Source: Phytohabitans rumicis | GTDB taxonomy: Bacteria > Actinomycetota > Actinomycetes > Mycobacteriales > Micromonosporaceae | Direction of reading: 5' to 3' | Length of the DNA: 64,000 bases | Assembly: GCF_011764445.1 (NCBI RefSeq) | Contig: NZ_BLPG01000001.1 | Span: forward strand, 7,457,001-7,521,000 | In this document: in pieces, positions 43,293-52,501 of the stretch | Position numbering within the stretch: the stretch's first letter is position 1 | How the letters are laid out: the number at the start of each line of letters is the position of its first letter | Notes under the pieces: model-generated | What the model saw: only the letters and a program-made list of their open reading frames with translations | Databases searched by the model: none | Told to the model about the DNA's origin: nothing | Program-made: the position numbers and the translations under genes

Positions 43293-46200
43293 ATGCGATG
43301 GAAACCGTTGCTCACCCTGCTGATCGTGCCGGTGCTGCTTTTCGTGGGGGTGGCCTGGGCGACCACCACGCCCCAGTCGGCGCTCCCGCGCCTCGCCGGG
43401 GCTGACCGCGCGCTGACGGTGGTGACGTTGCTGACCGGCGACCGGGTGACATTGCTCGATTCGTCATTCGAGAACGTCAGCGTGGAGCCGGGCGCCGGCC
43501 GTGCCGGCGTCACGTTCCTGACCCGCCGGACAGCCGGGCACCTGCGGGTCATCCCGAGCGACGCGGTGGCACTGCTGCGCGACGGGCGATTGGACGCCCG
43601 TCTGTTCGATGTGGCCCAACTACTGCGATCCGGCCATGCCGGTCCGGCGGCGCCACTGCCACTGATCATGACGTATCCGGATACGGGCGGACGGATCGTC
43701 GGGCGGAGCGCCGTCGCCGCGACGGGGGCGACGCCCGGCCAGGACCTCCCGGCGCTGGGCGGGTTCGCGGTGAAGGTGGCCAAAGGTGATCTCGGTGCCT
43801 TCTGGAGCGGCCTCAAAGGCGTCGGGACGTCCCGTAGCCTCGCGGCCGGAGGTCCGAAGGTCTGGTTGGACGGGATGCGCCAACCCACCCTGGACGTCAG
43901 CGTGCCGATGATCGGGGGTCCCGAGGCCCGGCGTGCCGGCCTTGACGGCAGGGGTGTCCAGGTGGCCGTGCTGGACACCGGCATCGACGCCACCCATCCC
44001 GACCTCGCGGGCCGGGTGGCAGCCGCGCAGAACTTCACCGACGGGGTGGAGGACGACCGCGATCTGGTCGGGCACGGTACCCACGTGGCGTCCACCATCG
44101 CCGGCGACGGCGCCGCGTCGGATGGTCGGTACACCGGGGTCGCGCCGGGGGCCGAACTGCTCGACGGCAAGGTCTGTGTGGTCGATGGCTGTGCGGAGTC
44201 CTGGATCCTGGCTGGGATGCAGTGGGCGGCGGACCAGGGCGCCGAGGTGGTCAACATGAGCCTGGGCGGGGACGACACCCCCGAGGTCGATCCGCTTGAG
44301 CAGGCGGTGCAGACCCTGACCGCCCAGCACGGCATGCTGTTCGTGATCGCCGCGGGCAACCGCGGCCGCGACGGCTCGGTCGACTCGCCGGCCAGCGCCG
44401 ATGCCGCCCTGGCGGTCGGCGCGGTGACCAAGAGCGACCAGTTGGCCGACTTTTCCAGCCGGGGTCCGCGGATCGGTGACCGGGCGATCAAACCCGACCT
44501 GACCGCACCCGGCGCCGACATCACCGCCGCACGCGGCAAGGACGCCGAGTTCGGTGAGGCCGGGCAGTCCTACGTGACACTGTCGGGGACCTCGATGGCC
44601 ACCCCGCACGTGTCGGGGGCCGCCGCGGCACTGAAACAACAACACCCGAAGTGGTCGCCGGAGCAGCTCAAGGCGGCGTTGATGGGCTCGACTTCGGCGA
44701 ACCCGTCGCTGGGCGTGTTCGCCCAGGGCGCCGGGCGGCTGGACCTGGCCCGTGCCATCACCCAATCGGTGTTCGCGACGCCCGCCAGCCTCAGCTTCGG
44801 CGAGCAGCGCTGGCCGCACGGCGACGACCAGCCCATTACCAGCACGGTCGGCTACGCCAACCACGGCGCACACGACGTCACGTTGAGTTTGGCCGTCACC
44901 ACGGCCGCCCCGGCTGGGATGTTCACCCTCTCCGAGGACTCGCTCACCGTGCCGGCCGGCGGCCAGGCCGCGGTCACCGTCACCGCGGACACCCGGGTGG
45001 GTACCGCGGACGGTGCGTTCACCGGATATCTGGTGGCCACCGGTGACGGCGTCGCGGTGCGGTCCCCGCTCGCCGTGCACCGGGAGGTGGAAAGCTACGA
45101 CCTCACCCTCACCCACACCGGACGCGACGGCGCGCCCAGCACCACTCATTTCACCGAGGTGATGCGGGTGAGCCCGGAGATCCGCTTCGAGGACTTCCGC
45201 TCTACCTACGGCCCGGACAGCACCGTCACCGTGCGCCTGCCCAAGGGCAGTTACGTGGTCGACAGCGTGGTTGCCGACCCCGACAGCGCCACCCTGCTGG
45301 TACAGCCGAGGCTCGAACTCAACGCACCGCGGCGGGTGACATTGGATGCCCGGCTCGGCAGGCCGATCTCGGTCACCGTCCCGGACCGATCGGCGATCTC
45401 GGTGTTGGCCGAGGTCACGGTGATCGAGCCGATCGCCGACGGTCTCACCCGTGCGAACTCGCTCCTCTCCTCATCCTTCGCCGGCATGTACACCGCGCGG
45501 ATCGGCCCGGACACCCGCACCGTATCCACCGCCGTGAACGGCAGATGGGCGCTCCCGGGCCCCGACGGCACGCTCACCGACAGCCCCGAGACGTATCTGT
45601 TGACCTGGGTCAAAGGCCGGATGGTCACCGGTTTCGAGCGCCGGGTCACCGGCGGCGACCTCGCCACCGTGCACGCCGACTACGCCAGCCAAGCCCCCGG
45701 CGTGACCAGTTCGAACGAGGCGAGAGCCGCTACACCCAACGGGCACGGCCCCATCTGGGGGTACGGCATTCCGTTCCACGCGCCGTTCACCCGCACCCTG
45801 CACTACACGACCGAGGACGGCCTGGGATGGCGTGAAACATTCATGGAAGGCGCCGGCCTCACCGTCACCGTCACCGCACCCACCGTCTACCGGCCCGGCC
45901 GTGAGTACACCCAGCGATGGAACCGGGGCGTGTTCGGCCCGGCCTTCGGACAGGCGTCACGCGAGGCGGACTCGGTCCGGGTGGACATGCGTCTGCACAG
46001 TGACGGCGCCGGACGCCCCGGCGACTCCCTGACGGCGCGGGAGCGGGTCACCCTGACCCGTGACGGTGCCGACCTCCCCGGTACCGAGGAGGGCCTGGGG
46101 ATGCGGTTCGCCGTCCCGCCGCAGGAGGGCACCTATCGACTCCAGATCGAGTCCGACCGCGATGCGCCCGCGACCCTGTCCACGCACATCACCGCCGCGT

Positions 46201-46577
46201 GGACCTTCCGCTCGGCGCACACCGCCACGAGGACGGCCCTGCCCCTGTCGGCGATCCGGTTCAGCCCGCGACTCGACCCGCTCAACACCGCTCCAGCGGG
46301 CGGTTCGTATGCGGTCCCCGTCACCGTGACGCCACAGCCGGGGTCGACGGCCGCGGCACCCAGCACGCTCACCGTCGAGGTCTCCCACGACGACGGCGTC
46401 ACCTGGGAACCGGCCGCCGTGGACCGGGCCGGCGGCCGGCCGATCGCGACGGTGCGGCATCCCGACCGGGACGGATTCGTCTCCCTGCGGGCCACCGCGA
46501 CCGACGCCAACGGCACCAAGGTCGAGCAGACCATCATCCGCGCGTACCGGATTGCCGTCCGCCCCGCCGGAGCGTGA
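43293..46577 (+). CDS. Secreted S8 family serine peptidase (subtilase)
   Basis: About 1,094 residues from ATG 43293. The signal or anchor helix is residues 5-23. A propeptide-like region of about 200 residues precedes the catalytic domain. The triad is Asp228 (AVLDTGIDATHPDLAG), His264 (GHGTHVAS) and Ser434 (LSGTSMATPHVSGAAAA), with the oxyanion Asn in VIAAGNRGRDG. More than 600 C-terminal residues of beta-sandwich modules follow (TSTVGYANHGAHDVTLSLAV and later). No sorting signal is visible. It probably degrades proteins outside the cell. The ECF sigma gene follows after about 90 bp. Confidence 0.93.
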   Translation: MRWKPLLTLLIVPVLLFVGVAWATTTPQSALPRLAGADRALTVVTLLTGDRVTLLDSSFENVSVEPGAGRAGVTFLTRRTAGHLRVIPSDAVALLRDGRLDARLFDVAQLLRSGHAGPAAPLPLIMTYPDTGGRIVGRSAVAATGATPGQDLPALGGFAVKVAKGDLGAFWSGLKGVGTSRSLAAGGPKVWLDGMRQPTLDVSVPMIGGPEARRAGLDGRGVQVAVLDTGIDATHPDLAGRVAAAQNFTDGVEDDRDLVGHGTHVASTIAGDGAASDGRYTGVAPGAELLDGKVCVVDGCAESWILAGMQWAADQGAEVVNMSLGGDDTPEVDPLEQAVQTLTAQHGMLFVIAAGNRGRDGSVDSPASADAALAVGAVTKSDQLADFSSRGPRIGDRAIKPDLTAPGADITAARGKDAEFGEAGQSYVTLSGTSMATPHVSGAAAALKQQHPKWSPEQLKAALMGSTSANPSLGVFAQGAGRLDLARAITQSVFATPASLSFGEQRWPHGDDQPITSTVGYANHGAHDVTLSLAVTTAAPAGMFTLSEDSLTVPAGGQAAVTVTADTRVGTADGAFTGYLVATGDGVAVRSPLAVHREVESYDLTLTHTGRDGAPSTTHFTEVMRVSPEIRFEDFRSTYGPDSTVTVRLPKGSYVVDSVVADPDSATLLVQPRLELNAPRRVTLDARLGRPISVTVPDRSAISVLAEVTVIEPIADGLTRANSLLSSSFAGMYTARIGPDTRTVSTAVNGRWALPGPDGTLTDSPETYLLTWVKGRMVTGFERRVTGGDLATVHADYASQAPGVTSSNEARAATPNGHGPIWGYGIPFHAPFTRTLHYTTEDGLGWRETFMEGAGLTVTVTAPTVYRPGREYTQRWNRGVFGPAFGQASREADSVRVDMRLHSDGAGRPGDSLTARERVTLTRDGADLPGTEEGLGMRFAVPPQEGTYRLQIESDRDAPATLSTHITAAWTFRSAHTATRTALPLSAIRFSPRLDPLNTAPAGGSYAVPVTVTPQPGSTAAAPSTLTVEVSHDDGVTWEPAAVDRAGGRPIATVRHPDRDGFVSLRATATDANGTKVEQTIIRAYRIAVRPAGA

Positions 46578-46669
46578 ACCCGGTGGACCTCCAGTGGAGA
46601 GGTACAGGTGACAGGTTTCGGTGGGCAGCGGAAGGAGATCGCGGTGCAGACACAGCGGAGTGTCACGTG

Positions 46670-47242
46670 GTGAGCGTGACGCGGGAGGTCACCGACGCGC
46701 AACTGATCGCCGCGGCCCAGCACGATGGGACGGCGTTCGCCGAGCTCTACGACCGGCACGTCGGGCGGCTGTACCGGTACGCCTGCCGGCGAGTGGGCAA
46801 AGAGACCGCCGAGGACGTGGTCGCGGAGACGTTCCTGGCGGCGTTTCGCGCGCTGGAGCGGTATGACACCGACCGTCCGGACGCGGGCGCGTGGCTGTTC
46901 GCCATCGTGACCAAGGAACTGGCCAAGCACCACCGCACGGAGCGGGCCCGGTACCGGGCACTGGCCAAGGCCCCGGCGGAGCCGACCGACGCCGGGTTCG
47001 ACGAGCGGGTCGACGGCTACGTCAGCGCGGCCGCGGCCGGCCGGCAGCTAGCCGCGGCCATGGCCCGGTTGGCGGCGCGGGACCGGGACACGCTGCTGCT
47101 GGTGGCGTGGGGTGAGTTGAGCTACGAGGACGTCGCACGGGTGCTGTCCGTCCCCGTCGGGACGGTGCGGTCGAGGTTGAACCGGGCGCGCCGCAAGATG
47201 CGCGGCATGTTGAAGGACATTGATATGGAGGTAGCACTGTGA
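46670..47242 (+). CDS. ECF RNA polymerase sigma factor
   Basis: About 190 residues. Region 2 is FAELYDRHVGRLYRYACRRV followed by AEDVVAETFLAAF, and region 4 is ARDRDTLLLVAWGELSYEDV with the helix-turn-helix VPVGTVRSRLNRARRKMR. A short upstream frame (GTG 46644 to TGA 46673, after AAGGAG) ends exactly at the GTG start, suggesting translational coupling. The stop overlaps the next gene as GTGA. Confidence 0.9.
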   Translation: MSVTREVTDAQLIAAAQHDGTAFAELYDRHVGRLYRYACRRVGKETAEDVVAETFLAAFRALERYDTDRPDAGAWLFAIVTKELAKHHRTERARYRALAKAPAEPTDAGFDERVDGYVSAAAAGRQLAAAMARLAARDRDTLLLVAWGELSYEDVARVLSVPVGTVRSRLNRARRKMRGMLKDIDMEVAL

Positions 47243-48228
47243 ACGACCTGGACCTGCTGCGGCGCTGGGGTGCGCAGCTGGATGAGCCCGCCACCGCGCC
47301 GCCGCCGGCGATGCGCACGCGGGTCCTCACCAACCGGCCGGCACGGACCCGGCGGCCGCTGGCCCTGACCCGTACCGGCGCCTGGCGCCTGGCGCTGTCC
47401 GCCGGGCTGGCGGTGGCCATCAGCGGCGGTGTCTACTGGGGACAGACCTCGCCCGGCGGCGGCCCGGACCGCGGCGCCGACCCGGCCGCGCTGAGCGGTG
47501 CGCAGGTGCTGCGCAACGCCGCTCTCGTCGCCGCGCGGCAGCAGGGCACGACGCCGCGCGCGGACCAGTTCGTGTTCACCGAGGCGAGGGGCCCCGCCTG
47601 GTCCAACTCCCCGCCGACCGAGGTGGGCAAACCGGCGGTGACCACTCCCGGCGCGCCGCGGCTGGGCCAGGCATGGAACTCGGTGAGCGGCACCCGCGAC
47701 GGGCTCGTGCGGACGCGCCCGGAGACCGACCCGAACTGGCAGACGCTGGCCGCACCCGCCTGCCGCGACGGCAAGAAGCCGCTGGTCGGCGCCGACGGAA
47801 GGGTCGTCCCGGGCAAGTTCGAGTCGATGCGGTGCCGGACGATCCCCGCGTACCAGCCGGATCTGCCCACCGAGGCCGACGCCATGCTGGCCTGGCTGTA
47901 CGACTCGGCCAAGGCCACCGGGAAGGATCGGACGGTGGCGGCGTTCAACGCGGCGTGCGACCTGATAGAGGGCTACTACCTGCTGCCGGCCATGGAAGCG
48001 GCCCTGTTCGAGTCGCTGTCCCAACTGCCGGGTATCACGGTCCAGGCCGACGTGGCGGACTTCGCCGGGCGGCGCGGCGTGGCCATCCGTGCCACCCCGT
48101 CATCGTCCGGTCAGCCGAAGGAGAGTGAACTCATCTTCGACCCGACCACGTACGCGTTCCTGGGCACCGACAGCACCGCGATTCTCCGCCGAACCATCGT
48201 GGACAACGCCGGCCAACTGCCGTCCTAG
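47239..48228 (+). CDS. CU044_5270 family membrane protein (sigma-factor partner)
   Basis: 329 residues. The short cytoplasmic N-terminus (NDLDLLRRWGAQLDEPATAP) is followed by one membrane helix (GAWRLALSAGLAVAISGGVYW) and an extracytoplasmic domain with QFVFTEARG, CRDGKKPLVGADG and QLPGITVQADVADFAGRRGV. This is the CU044_5270 arrangement seen directly behind ECF sigma genes in actinomycetes, where it is thought to be a regulator or sensor. Confidence 0.88.
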   Translation: MNDLDLLRRWGAQLDEPATAPPPAMRTRVLTNRPARTRRPLALTRTGAWRLALSAGLAVAISGGVYWGQTSPGGGPDRGADPAALSGAQVLRNAALVAARQQGTTPRADQFVFTEARGPAWSNSPPTEVGKPAVTTPGAPRLGQAWNSVSGTRDGLVRTRPETDPNWQTLAAPACRDGKKPLVGADGRVVPGKFESMRCRTIPAYQPDLPTEADAMLAWLYDSAKATGKDRTVAAFNAACDLIEGYYLLPAMEAALFESLSQLPGITVQADVADFAGRRGVAIRATPSSSGQPKESELIFDPTTYAFLGTDSTAILRRTIVDNAGQLPS

Positions 48229-48314
48229 AAGAAGACGGTATACGGCTGAGGCCCTTCCCCTAACTGCTGTGCGGTAAGGAGAGGGGCCGCGCTGTCCTGA
48301 GGCGTGCTAATGAG

Positions 48315-48406
48315 GGTGAGGAAAATCGAAAGATGTTGAGCTGCCGCGACGCCCGTCGCGGTAGCTCAGAATTTGATCCTGAACCTAACCTCAAAATCTC
48401 CATAGA
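48315..48406 (-). repeat. 92-bp dispersed hairpin repeat, copy 2
   Basis: The reverse complement matches 6933-7024 over all 92 bases with about ten differences. The stem reads GAGCTGCCGCGA / TCGCGGTAGCTC on the plus strand (one G-U pair). It is followed by a separate perfect 7-bp inverted repeat, CATAGAG (48401-48407) with CTCTATG (48414-48420), nine bases before the next start codon. Confidence 0.8.
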
Positions 48407-48428
48407 GCCTCCGCTCTATGCTGGGGCG

Positions 48429-48713
48429 ATGGCCGATGCGCCCGCGATGAGGACGTTCCTGGTCGGCTGTATGGACAGTGCGGCCAAGGTCGGTTTCAGC
48501 CTTGTGGACGGCCGCGAGTTTCTCGGCTGGGTCGATGAGGTCGCGGACGACCGGGTATTCGTCGCGTGGGCGCCCAACCCGATCTACATGCAGGCAACGG
48601 GCGGCGAGACGTGGAGTCCGGACGACGAGTGGATACCGTTCAGCGCGATCCGAGCCGAGACACTTGCCTGGTACGACACGTCTGCCAAGCGGTGGTTGAC
48701 GTACCCGGACTGA
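48429..48713 (+). CDS. Hypothetical protein, 94 aa
   Basis: A small acidic protein rich in aromatic residues (FVAWAPNPIYMQATGGETWS, LAWYDTSAKRWLTYP). SLVDGREFLGWVDEVADDRV suggests a small beta-barrel. No signal or membrane segment. The ATG lies directly after the inverted repeat 48401-48420. No family recognised with confidence. Confidence 0.65.
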   Translation: MADAPAMRTFLVGCMDSAAKVGFSLVDGREFLGWVDEVADDRVFVAWAPNPIYMQATGGETWSPDDEWIPFSAIRAETLAWYDTSAKRWLTYPD

Positions 48714-48755
48714 CCTTGTGCGCGCCGAGCTCTGGTCGTGGGTGACAATGGCGGG

Positions 48756-49253
48756 GTGCCTGTCGTCGAGGCGGTGACCGTCGTCCCCGTACCGCCGGAT
48801 CTGGCCTTCGCTGTCTCCCAGACCACGGCGCCGGTCCGCTATCGGTGGGACCCGTTCGTGCGTAGGCAGCACTTCGTCGACGGCGCCACGCGGCCGGGCA
48901 AAGGCGTGCGCACCTACACCCGCTCGAAGCACGGCCTCACGATGGTCAGCGAGTATGTCTCGTTCGCCCCGCCCACGAACGTCGGTATGAAGATGGTGCG
49001 CGGCCCGTGGTTTTTTGAGATGTTCGCCGGCGGCTGGCGCTTCGGCCCGGCCGAGGAACCCGGCCACACCGTAGCCACCTGGCGGTACAGCTTCCGCTGC
49101 CGCCCGGCCGTTCTGCGTCCCGTACTCGAACGGCTGGGCGTGTGGATCCTGCACCGTGACATCCGCCGGCGGATCGCCGGCTACGCCGCCGGGTGTGTTG
49201 ACCCGGTCGTGGTTGCCGCGGCGCGGCAGGCACTGACCACACCGGAGGGCTGA
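48756..49253 (+). CDS. SRPBCC-like (START/Bet v1 fold) protein
   Basis: 165 residues. The N-terminus VVEAVTVVPVPPDLAFAVSQ and central VSEYVSFAPPTNVGMKMVRG with TVATWRYSFRCRPAVLRPVL follow the polyketide cyclase/SRPBCC strand-helix pattern. The GTG 48756 start puts the first strand right after the initiator; an in-frame GTG at 48738 is the alternative. It binds or transports a hydrophobic ligand by analogy. Confidence 0.75.
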   Translation: MPVVEAVTVVPVPPDLAFAVSQTTAPVRYRWDPFVRRQHFVDGATRPGKGVRTYTRSKHGLTMVSEYVSFAPPTNVGMKMVRGPWFFEMFAGGWRFGPAEEPGHTVATWRYSFRCRPAVLRPVLERLGVWILHRDIRRRIAGYAAGCVDPVVVAAARQALTTPEG

Positions 49254-49271
49254 GCGGCGCCCTCAGGTTGG

Positions 49272-49742
49272 TCACAGTATCCCGTCGTCGACCTGCTCCA
49301 GGATGGTTGACCACCACGTGGCCGTGACCGCGGGTCTGTCGGTTTCGTGCAAAGTCTTCTTGAGCTGCTTGATGCGCGCCTTGCGGTTGTCCGGCCCGCC
49401 GGCCGCCGGCTTGATCTCGCCACGCCGGAACGCGGCCAGCTTCTCGGCCATGTGCGCGGCTGTGTACGTTGCCGGCGGCGGTGCATCGGTGACGGTGAAG
49501 AACTGTTCGAACAGGTCGAGGAAACGGCGTAGTGCGTCGACGGACGAGTTCAGCAGCATCCGGGTGCCGCGGCTGGGCGAGCACGACCACACCGCGCCGT
49601 CACTGTCCACTGCGACCAGTTCGGTGGTGGGCTCCCATACGTAGCCGATGACCGAAAGCCGGGCGCCCTGGACGGCAACCTCAGCCGCTAGCCCCGTGGT
49701 GTCTAGCACAACACCGAGGGTTGCCTCTTTCGACGGGTTCAT
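49272..49742 (-). CDS. SUKH-4-like immunity protein (tentative)
   Basis: 156 residues. LSVIGYVWEPTTELVAVDSDGAVWSCS, then LLNSSVDALRRFLDLFEQFF and ATWWSTILEQVDDG near the end resemble the SUKH-4 group of SMI1/KNR4-type proteins, which often act as immunity proteins against secreted toxins (first motif seen over about 25 residues). No toxin gene is next to it, so it could be an orphan. The assignment is by motif pattern only. Confidence 0.55.
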   Translation of the reverse strand: MNPSKEATLGVVLDTTGLAAEVAVQGARLSVIGYVWEPTTELVAVDSDGAVWSCSPSRGTRMLLNSSVDALRRFLDLFEQFFTVTDAPPPATYTAAHMAEKLAAFRRGEIKPAAGGPDNRKARIKQLKKTLHETDRPAVTATWWSTILEQVDDGIL

Positions 49743-49775
49743 TCCGCCGAGGCTACGGTCACCGCGCCAGATAAG

Positions 49776-50990
49776 TCAGCCCAGCGCGGCCGCCTTACGC
49801 AGCAGCACTGAGCGTTCGCGCTGGTTGGCGCACAGCCGGGCCGCCAGCTCCAGTTCGGCGCGCGCTTCCGGTCGCCGTCCGAGCCGGGCCAGCAGCTCGC
49901 CGCGTACGGTCGGAAGCAGATGCGAACCGGGGAGTTGGTCCGAGGCGACCAGCTCGTCCACGATGGCCAGGGCTTGCGCCGGACCCGAGGCCATGGCCAC
50001 GGCGACGGCCCGGTTGAGCTCGACCACCGGCGAGGGCGCGACCCGGCCGAGCGCCTCGTAGAGCACCACGATCCGGTCCCAGTCGGTCGCCTCGACGGAG
50101 GGCGCCGACGCGTGGGTGGCGGCGATCGCGGCCTGCAGGCCGTAGGGGCCGAGGCCGCGAGTCGATGCCTTGGTCAGCGCGGCCAGCCCACGGCGGATCG
50201 CCGAGAAGTCCCACCGCCGCCGGTCCTGGTCCGCCAGCAGGATCGGCGAACCGTCCGGGCCGGTCCGGGCCGGGAAGCGCGCGGCCGTCAGCTCGCACAA
50301 CGCGAGCAGGCCGTGCACCTCCGGCTCGGCCGGCTGCAGCGCGGCCAGCGTGCGGGCCAGCCGGATCGCCTCGTACGCGACGTCTGGGCGCAGCAGCCGG
50401 TCACCCGACGTGGCCGTCGACCCCTCGGTGAAGATCACGTAGAGGACGCTGAGCACGCCGCCAAGCCGTTCCCGGCGCTCGCCGGCCGGCGGCAGCTCGA
50501 ACGGCACCCCGGCCGCCGCGATGGTCTTCTTGGCCCGGGTGATGCGGGCCTGCACGGTCGGCACGGGTACGAGGAACGCGCGGGCGATCTGTTCGCTGGA
50601 CAGGCCGCCGACCACGCGCAGGGTCAGCGCCACCCGGGCCTCGGGGGAGAGCACCGGGTGGCAGCTGATGAACATCAGCGCCAGGACGTCGTCGTCGATC
50701 TTGTCGGGGTCGATTTCTTCGTCGACCGCCGGGTCGGCCGCCAGCAGGGCGTATCGGTCCTGCAGGGCGGTCCGGCGGCGGATCGCGTCGATCGCCCGCC
50801 GCCGGGCCGTGGCCATCAGCCAGCCGGCCGGATTGGCCGGAGCGGCGAGCGGCCACGACACCAGCGCCTCGGCCACCGCCTCCTGGGCGGCGTCCTCGGC
50901 CAGCCCGAAATCGCCGGTGAACCGGGTCAGCGCGGCGACGATCCGCGCCGACTCGATCCGCCAGACGGCCTCGACGTCGGCCGTACCCAT
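49776..50990 (-). CDS. ECF42-type RNA polymerase sigma factor with C-terminal TPR-like domain
   Basis: 404 residues. Region 2 is IVAALTRFTGDFGLAEDAAQ with WPLAAPANPAGWLMATARRR, and region 4 includes LSSEQIARAFLVPVPTVQAR. The long C-terminal helical domain (VELNRAVAVAMASGPAQALA, LLARLGRRPEARAELELAAR) defines the ECF42 group. These sigma factors lack an anti-sigma factor and pair with a DGPF/YCII protein, whose gene here precedes it and shares one base with its ATG. Confidence 0.93.
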   Translation of the reverse strand: MGTADVEAVWRIESARIVAALTRFTGDFGLAEDAAQEAVAEALVSWPLAAPANPAGWLMATARRRAIDAIRRRTALQDRYALLAADPAVDEEIDPDKIDDDVLALMFISCHPVLSPEARVALTLRVVGGLSSEQIARAFLVPVPTVQARITRAKKTIAAAGVPFELPPAGERRERLGGVLSVLYVIFTEGSTATSGDRLLRPDVAYEAIRLARTLAALQPAEPEVHGLLALCELTAARFPARTGPDGSPILLADQDRRRWDFSAIRRGLAALTKASTRGLGPYGLQAAIAATHASAPSVEATDWDRIVVLYEALGRVAPSPVVELNRAVAVAMASGPAQALAIVDELVASDQLPGSHLLPTVRGELLARLGRRPEARAELELAARLCANQRERSVLLRKAAALG

Positions 50991-51370
50991 CAGCGCTGGA
51001 CGGTGCTGTCCTGCGGGACCTCGTCCTCCTCGGGCACCCGCCGGACCTCGATCTTGGACCCGGGGGCCGCCGGGACCCGCTTGGCCCACTCGACCGCCTC
51101 CTGTTTCGAGGCGACCTCGAGCAGGAAGAAGCCCCCGAACAGTTCCTTGGTCTCGCCGTACGGCCCGTCCGTGACCACCGGGGTCTCGCCGCTGAAGTCG
51201 ACCACGACGCCCTGTCCCGGATCGTCCAGCCCTTCGGCCCCGAGGAGTACGCCGGCCTTCATCATCTCCTCGATGAACAGGCGGGTCCTGGCAATCCCCT
51301 CCTCGATCGAGGCCATCATGGCGGCGTTCGACTCATCGGTGCCCCGCATGATCAGCATGTACTTCGGCAT
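50990..51370 (-). CDS. YCII-related (DGPF) protein, ECF42 partner
   Basis: 126 residues. It begins MPKYMLIMRGTDES and contains VTDGPYGETKELFGGFFLLE, the DGPF signature. Such proteins are encoded beside ECF42 sigma factors and are thought to signal to the sigma factor's C-terminal domain. ATG 51370 has GAGGAG nearby. First gene of the operon. Confidence 0.93.
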   Translation of the reverse strand: MPKYMLIMRGTDESNAAMMASIEEGIARTRLFIEEMMKAGVLLGAEGLDDPGQGVVVDFSGETPVVTDGPYGETKELFGGFFLLEVASKQEAVEWAKRVPAAPGSKIEVRRVPEEDEVPQDSTVQR

Positions 51371-51619
51371 CGCGTTCTCCTCATCCGGCGGAGCCGACTC
51401 TCGGCCCTCGCACCCACACGTCGAACGAGCGGCCCGCGGATCGACACGGCCCCGGAGAAATCTCTCGCCGCGACGCAGCCAGCCGAGGCGCACGATAGCG
51501 GCTCCGCGTCGCACCTGCTGGCTCAGCGGGACGGCTGGCGGGTGACTCATTCCGTGACGATGTTTAGGCCATAGCCTGGTGTTGAACCGGGCCGCCCGGC
51601 AGCGAGAAGGAGTTCCGCG

Positions 51620-52312
51620 ATGTGGAGGCGCCTGAGCCGGCAGTACACGCTGTTGCCGGCGGCCTTGACCGTTCTCGTGGCGCTCGTGGTGCTGACGCTG
51701 GTGAGTCTGGTCGTGCTTCGCGATCAGCGTAGCGCTATCTGGGTGTCCCTCATCGGCTCGTTTTGGGGATTTGGGTTGGCGCAAGGCGGTGCGATCGCTT
51801 ACGAACGGGCTCGACAACGTGACGAGTTGGCGTCGATGTTCGTAAGCGCCAGGAATGAGCTCCAGATGAACAAGGGCATCGTCATCTGGATTGTCCATCT
51901 GCTAGAGCAGAAGTTGGCGGAAGAGGACGTTCACGGGCTCGGGTTCTCGGGGCTGGACCATTTCAGCGTGCGTGCAGTTGAAACGTTGGTCGCAAGCCCT
52001 CTGACATACCGCTTTACCTCGGACGAGTTTTCCTCGCAACAGCTATTGACCATCCTCCAAACTGTCCTGGTCTACAGTCGCGAGATTCCGACGGACAAGG
52101 TCGACGGTCGCGACCAGCAACGCTACGGCAGGATACGGATGGACAAGGTGATCGTTACCTTCGACTTGATGAGTGGCTGGCTCGATGCGGAGGGCAAACG
52201 GGTCTTTGGCGTCGCCGCCTGGCAATCCAGGGTCGATCGGGCCGCGGCGATGTTCGAGCGCAAGCACACGATACCCGTTCAGAACATTTCCTCGCCCGAC
52301 ACCGCGCGCTGA
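51620..52312 (+). CDS. Membrane-anchored protein, unknown function
   Basis: 230 residues with two N-terminal membrane helices (LLPAALTVLVALVVLTLVSL and IWVSLIGSFWGFGLAQGGA). A soluble helical domain follows (ELQMNKGIVIWIVHLLEQKL). ATG 51620 has AGAAGGAG. The codons are somewhat less GC-biased than those of the neighbours. No family recognised. Confidence 0.7.
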   Translation: MWRRLSRQYTLLPAALTVLVALVVLTLVSLVVLRDQRSAIWVSLIGSFWGFGLAQGGAIAYERARQRDELASMFVSARNELQMNKGIVIWIVHLLEQKLAEEDVHGLGFSGLDHFSVRAVETLVASPLTYRFTSDEFSSQQLLTILQTVLVYSREIPTDKVDGRDQQRYGRIRMDKVIVTFDLMSGWLDAEGKRVFGVAAWQSRVDRAAAMFERKHTIPVQNISSPDTAR

Positions 52313-52501
52313 TCGGGCTCCGGCGGTGCCGGACAGGCCGGCGTCAAGCCGCTGCATGCTGCTGTCATCGCGTTGATACGGGTTGAGTGTGCGTGTCAGC
52401 GCGCTGTTGGGGCGGTGTCAGCGGCGGCGGCCATGGTCGGTGTGTTCGGCGGACATTCGAGCCGCTGAGCGCTGGATCACGACCGCCCGATGGAGAGCAT
52501 G

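Noticed and set aside
46199-46669. N-terminal extension of the ECF sigma factor in the same frame
   Set aside because: This stretch overlaps the subtilase C-terminus in another frame and has shadow composition; sigma homology begins only after the GTG at 46670.
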